A stretch of DNA of 32,441 nt, from the NCBI GenBank assembly GCA_937936325.1, contig CALGWV010000136.1:1-32441 (forward strand). Reading direction: 5' to 3'. The position numbers and the translations under genes were made by a program. This document shows, piece by piece, positions 1 to 6,732 of the stretch. Each line of letters begins with the position of its first letter. Position 1 is the stretch's first letter. The notes beneath the pieces were generated by a model. That model saw only the letters and a list, made by a program, of their open reading frames with translations. It did not search any database and was not told where the DNA came from. This DNA is from an uncultured Bdellovibrionales bacterium (GTDB lineage: Bacteria > Bdellovibrionota > Bdellovibrionia > Bdellovibrionales > UBA1609).

Positions 1-1
1 A

Positions 2-118
2 GAAACACAGTGCTTGATAGAGCTCATAAATGATCAGAAACTGGCCGAAAAAGCCGATCACTTGGGCGCTTGCCTGTTTCAGCTGGTCCGAGCTCTGAAA
101 GCTCAGACAGGGGGCTGA
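2..118 (+). pseudogene. C-terminally truncated class III aminotransferase-like fragment
   Basis: An open frame enters from the left edge and ends at a TGA at 116-118. The 38 visible residues include KLAEKADHLGACLFQLVRAL. This matches the pattern of the helix in PLP-dependent class III (omega/ornithine/GABA-type) aminotransferases that precedes the C-terminal domain. In that family at least 80-100 further residues follow, including an RGxGLM-like segment, and these are absent. The frame stops exactly where an insertion-sequence end begins (118-140), and the stop codon lies in that junction. I infer a gene truncated by insertion. The family call rests on a short helix pattern, so it is tentative. 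Confidence 0.4.
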
Positions 119-140
119 CCCCCAATTTCAGAAGAGAACC
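118..140 (-). mobile_element. Insertion-sequence terminal inverted repeat, remnant copy 1
   Basis: Read on the minus strand the site begins GGTTCTCTTCTGAAATTGGG and then a further GGT. Nearly the same terminal sequence occurs at 22530-22550 (minus) and 24578-24600 (plus, beginning GGCTCTCTTCTG). The GG(C/T)TCT opening resembles ISL3-family inverted repeats, and an ISL3-type transposase remnant lies beside copy 2. Just inside, about 94-130 forms an imperfect hairpin, as the subterminal part of copy 2 also does. No intact transposase accompanies this copy. Confidence 0.5.
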
Positions 141-453
141 ACCTTTCAAATGGCTCCAGCAACAACTTTCAACTTTGCTGAGATATTCGTTTGAGGCACA
201 GTACTTGAGCTACTTTTTAAAAATACCACGCAACTCTTGGGTTAAACTCAGCTCCAAGAGTTTCTTAGGAGTGCCATTTTGTTAGCTCGGCAGCAGATAA
301 AAAGAGAGTACATGAATATACTTAAGCTCGCGTGAGATTTTCTGCTGCACTCATTAAAATATCTGTACAGACTAAATTCAACTCGTATTTGCTTCAAGCT
401 AAAAACCCTCACACTCCATTGAATAATTTTTGGGAAAAAGTATTAAAATAAAG
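141..453. other. Gene-free stretch, degenerate DNA
   Basis: No convincing intact gene is present. A 9-bp hairpin (AACTCTTGG paired with CCAAGAGTT) lies at about 231-260. Two short plus-strand frames between about 200 and 452 give protein-like text interrupted by stops and apparent frame changes, for example FNSYLLQAKNPHTPLNNFWE just before 452. This could be decayed coding sequence, possibly insertion-sequence derived, but I recognise no family. Confidence 0.3.
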
Positions 454-538
454 TGGTGCCCGCGGAGGGAGTCGAACCCCCACGCCTCGCGGCACTAGAT
501 CCTAAGTCTAGCGTGTCTGCCAATTCCACCACGCGGGC
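454..538 (-). tRNA. tRNA-Leu (anticodon UAG)
   Basis: The minus strand gives a complete class II tRNA. The 7-bp acceptor stem is GCCCGCG/CGCGGGC with discriminator A and an encoded CCA (454-456). The anticodon loop CTTAGGA sits on a CTAGA/TCTAG stem, giving anticodon TAG, which reads CUN leucine codons. A variable arm and the T-loop GTTCGACTC are present, as expected for leucine tRNA. It lies downstream of gcvH on the same strand but beyond a terminator-like hairpin, with an AT-rich TATATC-type -10 box just upstream, so it probably has its own promoter. Confidence 0.96.
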
Positions 539-540
539 AT

Positions 541-572
541 GATATAAAATTAACCCCATGGCAATGGGTTAA
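541..572 (-). terminator. Probable terminator of the folD-gcvT-gcvH operon
   Basis: On the minus strand TTAACCCAT and ATGGGGTTAA pair around a TGCC loop (550-572), with one bulged base, followed by TTTTATAT. It lies about 115 nt past the gcvH stop and just before tRNA-Leu. The stem is modest in GC content, so the strength is uncertain. Confidence 0.4.
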
Positions 573-685
573 ATATTTGGATTTCAAAATTCATTTGATT
601 TTTGAAACTGCTTAAAAATTATATTAAGGCTTTGGAAATTTCAAGTCCTTAAAGTTAAGTTTATAAATTTATTATAATTGCTAAA

Positions 686-1072
686 TTATTGAGCAGTGAG
701 TTTTTTATACTCGGAGGCTTTAATTAAAGAAGATAATTCATTTTCTTTATCCATCTCAATTTTAATTAACCAGCCATCTTCCCATGGGTTATCATTAAGA
801 CGACCTGGGTTATCTACAAGTGCGGCGTTGGACTCAACAACGGTTCCAGATATTGGGGCTATTAAATCACTCACAGCTTTTACGCTTTCCACAACACCAA
901 ATGGTTCTTGAAAAGACACTTTTTGGCCTTCGTCAGGAATCTCAAGGTAAACGACTTCACCTAAGGCATCCAAGGCAAATTCAGTCACTCCAACAGTCAC
1001 AATGTTCTCTTCAACAAGAGCCCACTCATGATCTTTTGTATAATAATATTCTTCAGGGACTTTAAAAGCCAC
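686..1072 (-). CDS. gcvH: Glycine cleavage system H protein
   Basis: GcvH carries the lipoyl arm that shuttles the methylamine group between the P, T and L proteins of the cytoplasmic glycine cleavage complex. The 128-aa product matches the usual length of about 129. It shows the N-terminal VPEEYYYTKDHEW signature and the lipoylation motif GVVESVKAVSDL, with the modified lysine at residue 65. The frame is open further upstream, but a GTG at 1070-1072 with GGAGG seven bases before it gives the normal family N-terminus, so I chose that start. It is the last gene of the folD-gcvT-gcvH operon. No gcvP follows; the next same-strand feature is tRNA-Leu. Confidence 0.95.
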   Translation of the reverse strand: MAFKVPEEYYYTKDHEWALVEENIVTVGVTEFALDALGEVVYLEIPDEGQKVSFQEPFGVVESVKAVSDLIAPISGTVVESNAALVDNPGRLNDNPWEDGWLIKIEMDKENELSSLIKASEYKKLTAQ

Positions 1073-1130
1073 AAAAACCTCCAAGTAAGAATGCCTATTT
1101 TTAGACAATCCTAAAGAGAACAAATATAGT

Positions 1131-2198
1131 CTATGATTTATAGAAGGGCAAAGCCTGTCTCATAAATTTCATCTCACGCCCTCGGGCTCGAACCCAAAGC
1201 TCCCCACCCAAACCGACCTCTGATACTTTGACCAGTGCCATGGCAATGGGCTTGTCCAATGTGGGAGACAAAGTCCCACTGGTCACATGGCCAATCTCTT
1301 TTTTGTCTTTATTCAAGATGATGTATTTTTCTCTAGGAATGAGCTTCTCATCTGTAGTGATGGCAATGAGCTCGAACTCTTTGTTTTTTTTAATTAATGA
1401 TGCTTTCCCTATGAAGTCAGGCTTGTCCAGTTTAATGGTCCAACCCAACCCGGCTTCCAGAGGGTTCATATCTTCCCCCAGCTCTTGGCCGTAAAGGGGA
1501 TAGCCGGCCTCAATGCGGAGGGTGTTTCTTGCCCCTAAGCCACAAAGCATTCCCATAGGCAAAATCTGATTCCAGATCTCAAGGGCTACATCATGGGTCA
1601 TAAAAATCTCAACCCCGTCTTCTCCGGTATAGCCGGTTCTGGCGACCATCACTTTAGATCCATATTTTTTGAGCTCATACCATGAAAATCTTTTGAGCTC
1701 AAAAAGTTCTGGGAACTGGGCTATGAGTTTTTCCATGGCTTTGGGGCCCTGGATGGCCACCTGGGCCCACTTGTCTGATTCGTGAATCACTTCACACTTT
1801 GTAACATTTTTTTGAATCCAACTTAAGTCTTTATCAATATTGGAGGCATTCACACAGAGTAAATAGTTTTTATTTTCTTCAATGCAATAAACGATGAGAT
1901 CATCGACAACCCCACCTTCATCGTTAAGCATGAGGCTGTACTTTGCCTTTCCCGCTTTAAGCTTTGAAAAATCTTGAGTTAAAAGGTTTTGGATCTCTAC
2001 TAGCGCCCCTTCACCTAAAATACGGATTTCACCCATATGAGACACATCAAACAGACCCACATCAGATCGCGTGGCTTTATGCTCAACTTTCAAACCATGA
2101 CTAGCGTATTCCACAGGCAAAGACCAACCCGCAAATGGGACCATCTTCCCTTTGTGTTTTACATGCTCATCATAAAAAATTGTTTTTTTAGTTTCCAT
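1131..2198 (-). CDS. gcvT: Glycine cleavage system T protein (aminomethyltransferase)
   Basis: GcvT transfers the one-carbon unit from the aminomethyl-lipoyl H protein to tetrahydrofolate, giving 5,10-methylene-THF and ammonia. The 355-aa product has the expected length and motifs: MVPFAGWSLPVEY near the start, DVSHMGEI, the folate-site region NDEGGVVDDLIVY, and AGYPLYGQELGEDMNPLEAG in the second half. It starts 5 nt after the folD stop and lies 58 nt before gcvH, which indicates one transcript and joint control of methylene-THF production (GcvT/GcvH) and use (FolD). Confidence 0.96.
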   Translation of the reverse strand: METKKTIFYDEHVKHKGKMVPFAGWSLPVEYASHGLKVEHKATRSDVGLFDVSHMGEIRILGEGALVEIQNLLTQDFSKLKAGKAKYSLMLNDEGGVVDDLIVYCIEENKNYLLCVNASNIDKDLSWIQKNVTKCEVIHESDKWAQVAIQGPKAMEKLIAQFPELFELKRFSWYELKKYGSKVMVARTGYTGEDGVEIFMTHDVALEIWNQILPMGMLCGLGARNTLRIEAGYPLYGQELGEDMNPLEAGLGWTIKLDKPDFIGKASLIKKNKEFELIAITTDEKLIPREKYIILNKDKKEIGHVTSGTLSPTLDKPIAMALVKVSEVGLGGELWVRARGREMKFMRQALPFYKS

Positions 2199-2203
2199 AA
2201 CTT

Positions 2204-3070
2204 TTACCCCTTTAGCATGGCCAGCTTATTTTGAGCGGCTTCAAAAGTATGTACGATAAGCCTGGCTACTGTCATGGGCCCCACTCCGCCAGGTACTGGG
2301 GTATAATGAGAAAGATGCCCCTCTAGGCCTTGGCTCCTCACATCCCCGACTAATTTACCATCGACTCTGTGTATCCCCACATCTACAACTATAGTCCCAG
2401 GCTTAAAATCATCTTGGCCCAAAAATCCTGGTTTACCTGCAGCCACTACCACAATATCTGAATCTAGAGTGATCTCTTTGAGGTTCGAGGTTCGGCTATG
2501 AGCCAGAGTAACTGTGGCGTTAGCTCTCGTTAGCATTGCCGCCATAGGGCTTCCTACAGAGGCACTTCGCCCCACCACGCAGACTTTCTTGGACTCAAGC
2601 GAAATCCCAGCTTCATGCAAAAGCTTCATCACAGCTTCTGGGGTGCAGGGTTCAAACAGGGCTTGATTATGAAACATCAGTCCCATGTTGAGAGGGCTTA
2701 AACCATCCACATCTTTATCTGGAGCTATAAGGTGAGTCGGAATAAACCCAGCCAAGCTTGCAGGCAGTGGCAGTTGAACTAAAAACCCATCCACCGTGGG
2801 ATCAGACTGAACCTCATCCATACTTTGCAAAAGCTGCTCCCTGGAGGTGTCTTTTGGTTTTATAATTATTTGGGATTCAATCCCCACTTTTTCACAAGCC
2901 TTAGCTTTGTGTTTTACATATACATGACTGGCAGGATCCTCTCCAACAAGGAGAACTACGAGCTTAGGGGCTCTACCAAGCTCCTCGGTGAGTTTTTGCA
3001 CCTGGGGTGCAAGCTGGGAGTAAGTCTTTTGAGCTAAATCTGTACCACTTAACTTCATCGTTTGAATCAT
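2204..3070 (-). CDS. folD: Bifunctional methylene-THF dehydrogenase / methenyl-THF cyclohydrolase
   Basis: FolD oxidises 5,10-methylene-THF and hydrolyses the product to 10-formyl-THF for purine and fMet-tRNA synthesis. Visible motifs are the catalytic YVKHK segment (Tyr and Lys of the active site), VQLPLP, the Rossmann signature GRSASVGSPMA and the C-terminal PGGVGPMT. The ATG at 3070 is preceded by AGGTGG at good spacing; an in-frame GTG at 3079 overlaps that Shine-Dalgarno, and an ATG at 3058 is also possible. The chosen product is 288 aa, normal for FolD. It is the first gene of the folD-gcvT-gcvH operon. Confidence 0.95.
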   Translation of the reverse strand: MIQTMKLSGTDLAQKTYSQLAPQVQKLTEELGRAPKLVVLLVGEDPASHVYVKHKAKACEKVGIESQIIIKPKDTSREQLLQSMDEVQSDPTVDGFLVQLPLPASLAGFIPTHLIAPDKDVDGLSPLNMGLMFHNQALFEPCTPEAVMKLLHEAGISLESKKVCVVGRSASVGSPMAAMLTRANATVTLAHSRTSNLKEITLDSDIVVVAAGKPGFLGQDDFKPGTIVVDVGIHRVDGKLVGDVRSQGLEGHLSHYTPVPGGVGPMTVARLIVHTFEAAQNKLAMLKG

Positions 3071-3236
3071 TGGACCCACCTTTTTTTATCAATATGCCCT
3101 TGTCTAATCCTTTATCAAGATCTAATCTGTAAAAAGTTTTTAGGGTTTTCTTGCCAAGTATTGTCGGATTGGATAAGAAAAACAAGACTTTAAAACTTTA
3201 AGATTATGTTAAGTCAGCTCCAGCAAGAGGTTTAAA

Positions 3237-3440
3237 TTGAGTAAAGTAAAAGTATCCAACACAGGTAAGATTGATTTTGTTCAAGCTGAAACTCTTCCAA
3301 GAAGCATAAAAAAATTTCGTCAAAGCCCTGAGATTGAAGCTTTCTACCGTTTTGTTTACGAAAACGACCTTCAAGAAGAAGCCTATGAAGTCATTGCTGC
3401 CATCATTCAGCAACGCAAACTCTCTCCAAAGAAAAAATAG
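3237..3440 (+). CDS. Conserved small hypothetical protein (67 aa)
   Basis: This is a small, charged, cytoplasmic-looking protein with no membrane segment. The start is a TTG with AGAGG about eight bases upstream. Residues 20-60 (IKKFRQSPEIEAFYRFVYEN and the following helix) look like a compact alpha-helical domain. The C-terminus is lysine-rich and may contact nucleic acid, but that is a guess. It is divergent from folD, with about 165 nt between them that must hold both promoters. An AACTCAA/TTGAGTT hairpin lies downstream at 3472-3490. I do not recognise the family. Confidence 0.7.
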   Translation: MSKVKVSNTGKIDFVQAETLPRSIKKFRQSPEIEAFYRFVYENDLQEEAYEVIAAIIQQRKLSPKKK

Positions 3441-3644
3441 TTTTAACAAAAAAAACCTAGCGATCTATTTAAACTCAAATATATTGAGTTCATAAATACA
3501 GCACCCCCCAATAATCAGTGGTACTTTTCCTGGCTTAAATCAGCTTCTATTTCCAGGAAATATCAATTTTTCTCGGACAAGGTTTCGGAGACTTATTTTT
3601 ATAAGCTCTTTTGTAAGACCTGAACACGGCCCCTAAAATGCAAC

Positions 3645-3672
3645 TTCGACTCTTAACATGAGGAGAGTTGAA
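3645..3672 (+). promoter_or_regulatory. Hairpin overlapping the Shine-Dalgarno of the Flp pilin gene
   Basis: TTCGACTCT (3645-3653) pairs with AGAGTTGAA (3664-3672), with one G-U pair, around the loop TAACATGAGG. The Shine-Dalgarno AGGAG (3661-3665) sits at the loop/stem border, directly before the ATG at 3673. The structure could modulate initiation on the pilin mRNA; that role is inference. Confidence 0.35.
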
Positions 3673-3927
3673 ATGAAAAATAAATTAAAATCAAAAAAAG
3701 GCCAGGGACTCATTGAGTATTTAATTCTTGTGGCTACAATTGCCGTTGTCACAATGGGAGTAGTGCGCGTTATGGGGCATTCACTGCAGAATCAGTTTGC
3801 TCGAGTCACTGGCGCGCTGAACGGTCGCACAAATAGCAGAGCTAAATCACAAAGAGTCGATGATAAGTACTTTAGTCAAAAGGACCTCTCGAACTTTGAT
3901 CGACATATTAAAACTAAATCTAAGTAA
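3673..3927 (+). CDS. Flp/Fap-type type IVb pilin
   Basis: This is a small pilin prepeptide of 84 aa. The leader MKNKLKSKKG is followed by QGLIEYLILVATIAVVTMGV: the prepilin peptidase cut would follow Gly10, mature position 5 is Glu and position 6 is Tyr, the classic Flp signature, leading straight into the hydrophobic assembly helix. The C-terminal tail is longer and more polar than the shortest Flp pilins. I chose ATG 3673 because AGGAG stands at correct spacing; an in-frame ATG at 3658 would put that Shine-Dalgarno inside the gene. It heads a run of compact genes. No Tad ATPase, secretin or prepilin peptidase gene is visible, so assembly proteins must be elsewhere. Confidence 0.88.
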   Translation: MKNKLKSKKGQGLIEYLILVATIAVVTMGVVRVMGHSLQNQFARVTGALNGRTNSRAKSQRVDDKYFSQKDLSNFDRHIKTKSK

Positions 3928-3934
3928 CCTTAAA

Positions 3935-4288
3935 TTGAAGACCATCAACCCAAGACAAAAAGGGCAAGCCCTATTTGAGTTTTTGATAGCAACCGCTTTA
4001 GGCTTAATTTTATCCAGTGGGGTTTTGTTTTTATTCCTTTCTATTTGGATTAAAATTTGGGTGAGCCATTGGGCGTATGAAGCTAATCTCTGCTTAGCGG
4101 CATCTCAAACTAAAGTACATTGCAAAAAAATGGTTTTCAGATCCTTAAGCCGTGGTCTGCCATCAGATTGGATCCACAAAATTTATCTTAGAAAAAATTT
4201 ATTTTACAACAAAACACAAATTAAACTGCAATGGGAGAGCTGGTCTTGGACACACACAAAAAAAACTTACAACAAGGTCAGGCTTTGA
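3935..4288 (+). CDS. TadE-like prepilin
   Basis: Starting from the TTG at 3935, 7 nt after the Flp pilin stop, the product begins MKTINPRQKG, then QALFEFLIATALG. This is a 10-residue basic leader ending in Gly, Glu at mature position 5, and one hydrophobic helix, closely parallel to the Flp pilin. The remainder (about 117 aa in total) is basic and contains three cysteines. An ATG at 3860 is also in frame but would give an unusually long leader overlapping the pilin gene. The pattern fits TadE-type minor pilins. The 3' end overlaps the next gene, which suggests coupled translation. Confidence 0.7.
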   Translation: MKTINPRQKGQALFEFLIATALGLILSSGVLFLFLSIWIKIWVSHWAYEANLCLAASQTKVHCKKMVFRSLSRGLPSDWIHKIYLRKNLFYNKTQIKLQWESWSWTHTKKTYNKVRL

Positions 4289-4893
4289 TTTTTACACTCG
4301 GCCTATCAAGCCTATTAATGGTTTCAAGCTTAGGTCTCTATTCAATGATCCACACTCTTTTTGAAAGAAAGAAAAAAATTCATTTCTGCAGGAAAGCTCT
4401 TGTTGATATTCAAACTGAGCTCTCTCATTCAATGGTGGAGTTGCTAAAGTTAAACCCTCAAGCTAAAAAATTAAGACGAAAAAAACTATTAGCACTCCAC
4501 GCTGTAAGCGCTGCACCTGAGCCTATATCAAAATCTATTGCCTTAGCTCACCTGGCCAAAGTCCAATTAGAACAAAGCCTTTTTAGAACTCAGCAAAAAT
4601 CTATTATTTTTAAAGCTAAGGCCAAAGCTCAAAATAAAAAACTCTACTACAAACTTAAAAATAAATTACAATTTGGCCCCACTCCTTTTGCTCTCAGACC
4701 CAAGCTGCCTTTTTCTTTTTCCCCTAGCTATCAACTGGCAACTTCGTTCACACGTAAACAAGAAATCAAAGCTCAAATCTTTAGCCCACACGTATCTCAA
4801 CTGACTTGTCGTGTGAGCCTAAAAAAAAGTTTTGGATTTTTATTAAAATTTAAACCCCAGGTCTATGAGGATCAACTTGAAACCTCGTCATAA
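4246..4893 (+). CDS. TadE/TadG-like minor pilin lacking Glu5
   Basis: The product has a short basic leader ending ..LQQG, then QALIFTLGLSSLLMVSSLGL, one membrane helix, and a very basic, Lys-rich soluble region (about 215 aa) without a recognised domain. Mature position 5 is Phe rather than Glu; in type IV pilins Glu5 is normally needed for packing into the fibre. I chose the TTG at 4246 because GGAGAG stands six bases before it and the leader then has 11 residues like its neighbours; the ATG at 4231 is the alternative. It overlaps the upstream gene by 43 nt and the following 53-aa prepilin gene by 29 nt. Confidence 0.65.
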   Translation: MDTHKKNLQQGQALIFTLGLSSLLMVSSLGLYSMIHTLFERKKKIHFCRKALVDIQTELSHSMVELLKLNPQAKKLRRKKLLALHAVSAAPEPISKSIALAHLAKVQLEQSLFRTQQKSIIFKAKAKAQNKKLYYKLKNKLQFGPTPFALRPKLPFSFSPSYQLATSFTRKQEIKAQIFSPHVSQLTCRVSLKKSFGFLLKFKPQVYEDQLETSS

Positions 4894-5026
4894 AGGCCAA
4901 TCCCTGATTGAAGTTCTTATTTTTATTACAGCGACAGGAGCCCTCTGGCTTTGTCTGCTGGATAAAAATCAAATCACTCAAAATAATAAAAGGCTAGAGT
5001 ATTATGAATACAGAAAACTTCCATGA
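4865..5026 (+). CDS. Very small prepilin-like protein (53 aa)
   Basis: A 53-codon frame begins at an ATG inside the 3' end of the preceding gene and ends inside the next one. The product begins MRINLKPRHKG, then QSLIEVLIFITATGALWLCLL. It has a basic 11-residue leader, Gly at the cleavage site, Glu at mature position 5, and one hydrophobic helix followed by a short polar tail. This is the same architecture as the Flp pilin and TadE-like protein nearby, so it is very likely a real pseudopilin. It is easy to miss because of its size and its overlaps at both ends (29 and 23 nt). Confidence 0.7.
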   Translation: MRINLKPRHKGQSLIEVLIFITATGALWLCLLDKNQITQNNKRLEYYEYRKLP

Positions 5027-5567
5027 TTTCTTTAACTCACCCATTGTATTTAGAAAAAAAGTACTTGGGCCTCGTTGGATATGGATTGGCTCTTTGTTTT
5101 CCATCCTTGCCACACTCCTCCTACAAAATAGTCCTAACGCTCAGGTTCCAGAAACTGTAAAAAGAGCGACAGCCTATAGCTACATCCCAAAAGGTTACAG
5201 CTTGGTACCCATTGATATTATAAATCACGAATCCGTGAATGCCCTTATAGAATCCAGCGCTGTGGCTAATCTCTATTCATCCAACGAACAAATGAAAAAA
5301 TCGAGGCTCTTAGTTAAAAAAGCTCGAATTCTACGTGCTCCACTGAATCCAGAGCAGTTTGGCGTTCTTGTCCCTGAAAGTTTTACAGACAGCTTGATGT
5401 CATTTGGTGCAAGCTTTATAGTCACCCTACAAAAAGATGAAGAAAGTCACCCGATACTTGTAGCCCCTAAAAAAAGTCCAAAAAAAACAAAAATCAGAGC
5501 ATTTAAACTGACCGTTGGCATCTCTAAGTCTTCTTTAGTCAATAAGGATAAAAATGAAAACTTATAA
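5004..5567 (+). CDS. SAF/CpaB-like pilus-assembly-associated membrane protein
   Basis: The 187-aa product has an N-terminal cytoplasmic stretch, one membrane helix at about residues 26-42 (WIWIGSLFSILATLLL) and an exported domain of about 120 aa. The pattern AYSYIPKGYSLVPIDIIN, then RLLVKKARILRAP and QFGVLVPESF, resembles the SAF/beta-clip domain of CpaB/RcpC proteins of Flp/Tad systems. A basic Lys-rich tail follows. Its place directly after three or four prepilin genes supports a role in that pilus or pilus-like apparatus. It overlaps its neighbours at both ends (23 and 14 nt). The family assignment is by pattern only. Confidence 0.55.
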   Translation: MNTENFHDFFNSPIVFRKKVLGPRWIWIGSLFSILATLLLQNSPNAQVPETVKRATAYSYIPKGYSLVPIDIINHESVNALIESSAVANLYSSNEQMKKSRLLVKKARILRAPLNPEQFGVLVPESFTDSLMSFGASFIVTLQKDEESHPILVAPKKSPKKTKIRAFKLTVGISKSSLVNKDKNENL

Positions 5568-6603
5568 CTTAACAATGACAAAGAAAAAAAAATCACTCCT
5601 ATTTTTCATCTGTTATATGGCTTTGCAATTAGGTTTTGGATCTATTGTTTTAAAGCCCTCATCACAAAGCTCTCTCCCAGACTACTTTGAATTTCTAAAG
5701 AAAAATAAAAATTTTTACATCTCTTGGGTTCAGGCCTGGTCTCTTCAAAATAAATCCAACTTGAAAACCCTCAAGTTGGAGAGAAATTTTAGGGCAGCTG
5801 AAGAACATTTTATTGTAGGTGAAATTCAAAAAGCACAGAAAATATATATTAGTATAGTTCAATCCCAACACTCACACGATTGGCCTCAGGCACAACATCA
5901 AAAAATTTTTGAAAGTTTTTTTAGGTTAGCCCAAATTGAACCTCATCATCATAATTTTTGGATTGAAAAAGCCTTTAATTTTCACCCAGGAGCTCAAATT
6001 CTAAACCCTAAAATTCCGCAAAGCTTTCGTGACAAATGGGAAGAAATTAAAAGCAAAAAAACCACATTACTGATCTCCCCCACGCCGGGCTACAAAGTCT
6101 ACGTAAATGGGTTAAAGCTACCCCAAAAACTTGAACCATTAAGCCCTTACCGAGTCACCTGGGTTTCAGAAAAAAGCAGAGCCTTCACTAAAACTTTAAA
6201 TGGCAGCCACATTCCAAGCTTTAGCCCACCGCTGCTTTTTCACGCCACAGGGAACTGCAAAAAACCCAAAGGTAAGGATAAAGGTTCAGCTCAAATTTTT
6301 TTCTCTTCTATTTGTGTGAGCCAAATTAATGATCTGAAGCGCATATATAGCTCAAAAAACAAGCCCTTTACAAGCTTTAAAAAAGAAGCTCAAGATAAAG
6401 CTTACAAACTGGCACACTATAGTTTTAATGATGGATTAGTGATTCAAGAACTTGATCCTAAAAAAAGTTTCTGGTCTAAAAAATCAAGTTGGATTTACAT
6501 TGCATCAGGACTCATGGCTAGTTATGGGATTTATTTTTTGGTTCAACGAAATTCCGAGCCCAATGACAACAGTTATTCTCCTCCCGCCGTTCTCAACTTC
6601 TAA
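5554..6603 (+). CDS. Membrane protein with PEGA-like domain
   Basis: The ATG at 5554 has AAGGA five bases upstream and overlaps the previous gene by 14 nt. The 349-aa product has an N-terminal membrane anchor or signal segment (about residues 12-32). An alpha-helical region of TPR character follows (RAAEEHFIVGEIQKAQKIY). At about 173-210 comes a segment resembling a PEGA domain (LLISPTPGYKVYVNGLKLP). A second hydrophobic helix lies near the C-terminus (WIYIASGLMASYGIYFLV). PEGA domains are surface or periplasmic binding modules. It is the last gene of the pilin cluster, and I infer an accessory role there. Confidence 0.6.
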   Translation: MKTYNLTMTKKKKSLLFFICYMALQLGFGSIVLKPSSQSSLPDYFEFLKKNKNFYISWVQAWSLQNKSNLKTLKLERNFRAAEEHFIVGEIQKAQKIYISIVQSQHSHDWPQAQHQKIFESFFRLAQIEPHHHNFWIEKAFNFHPGAQILNPKIPQSFRDKWEEIKSKKTTLLISPTPGYKVYVNGLKLPQKLEPLSPYRVTWVSEKSRAFTKTLNGSHIPSFSPPLLFHATGNCKKPKGKDKGSAQIFFSSICVSQINDLKRIYSSKNKPFTSFKKEAQDKAYKLAHYSFNDGLVIQELDPKKSFWSKKSSWIYIASGLMASYGIYFLVQRNSEPNDNSYSPPAVLNF

Positions 6604-6639
6604 ATATCTTTATATTCATCATATTGGCTTGATTTCAAA

Positions 6640-6645
6640 TATAAT
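6640..6645 (+). promoter_or_regulatory. Possible -10 box for the DUF2799-like lipoprotein gene
   Basis: A perfect TATAAT stands 88 nt before the ATG at 6733. No convincing -35 is seen at 16-18 bp. The leader between them contains a GTTCTT/AAGAAC hairpin at about 6680-6700. Confidence 0.25.
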
Positions 6646-6732
6646 TTATCATGAGCGAAACTATTTTTGCGCTTCAAGGTTCTTAAGAAAACAAGAACTT
6701 CAGACATTAATGTTTCTACATAAAGGATAATA

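Noticed and set aside
70-285. Open frame of 71 codons on the plus strand
   Set aside because: It crosses the insertion-sequence end, has no ribosome site and no protein-like composition; it is a chance frame.
3080-3236. Glycine riboswitch controlling the folD-gcvT-gcvH operon
   Set aside because: The divergent gap is too short for a tandem glycine aptamer and no conserved core was seen.
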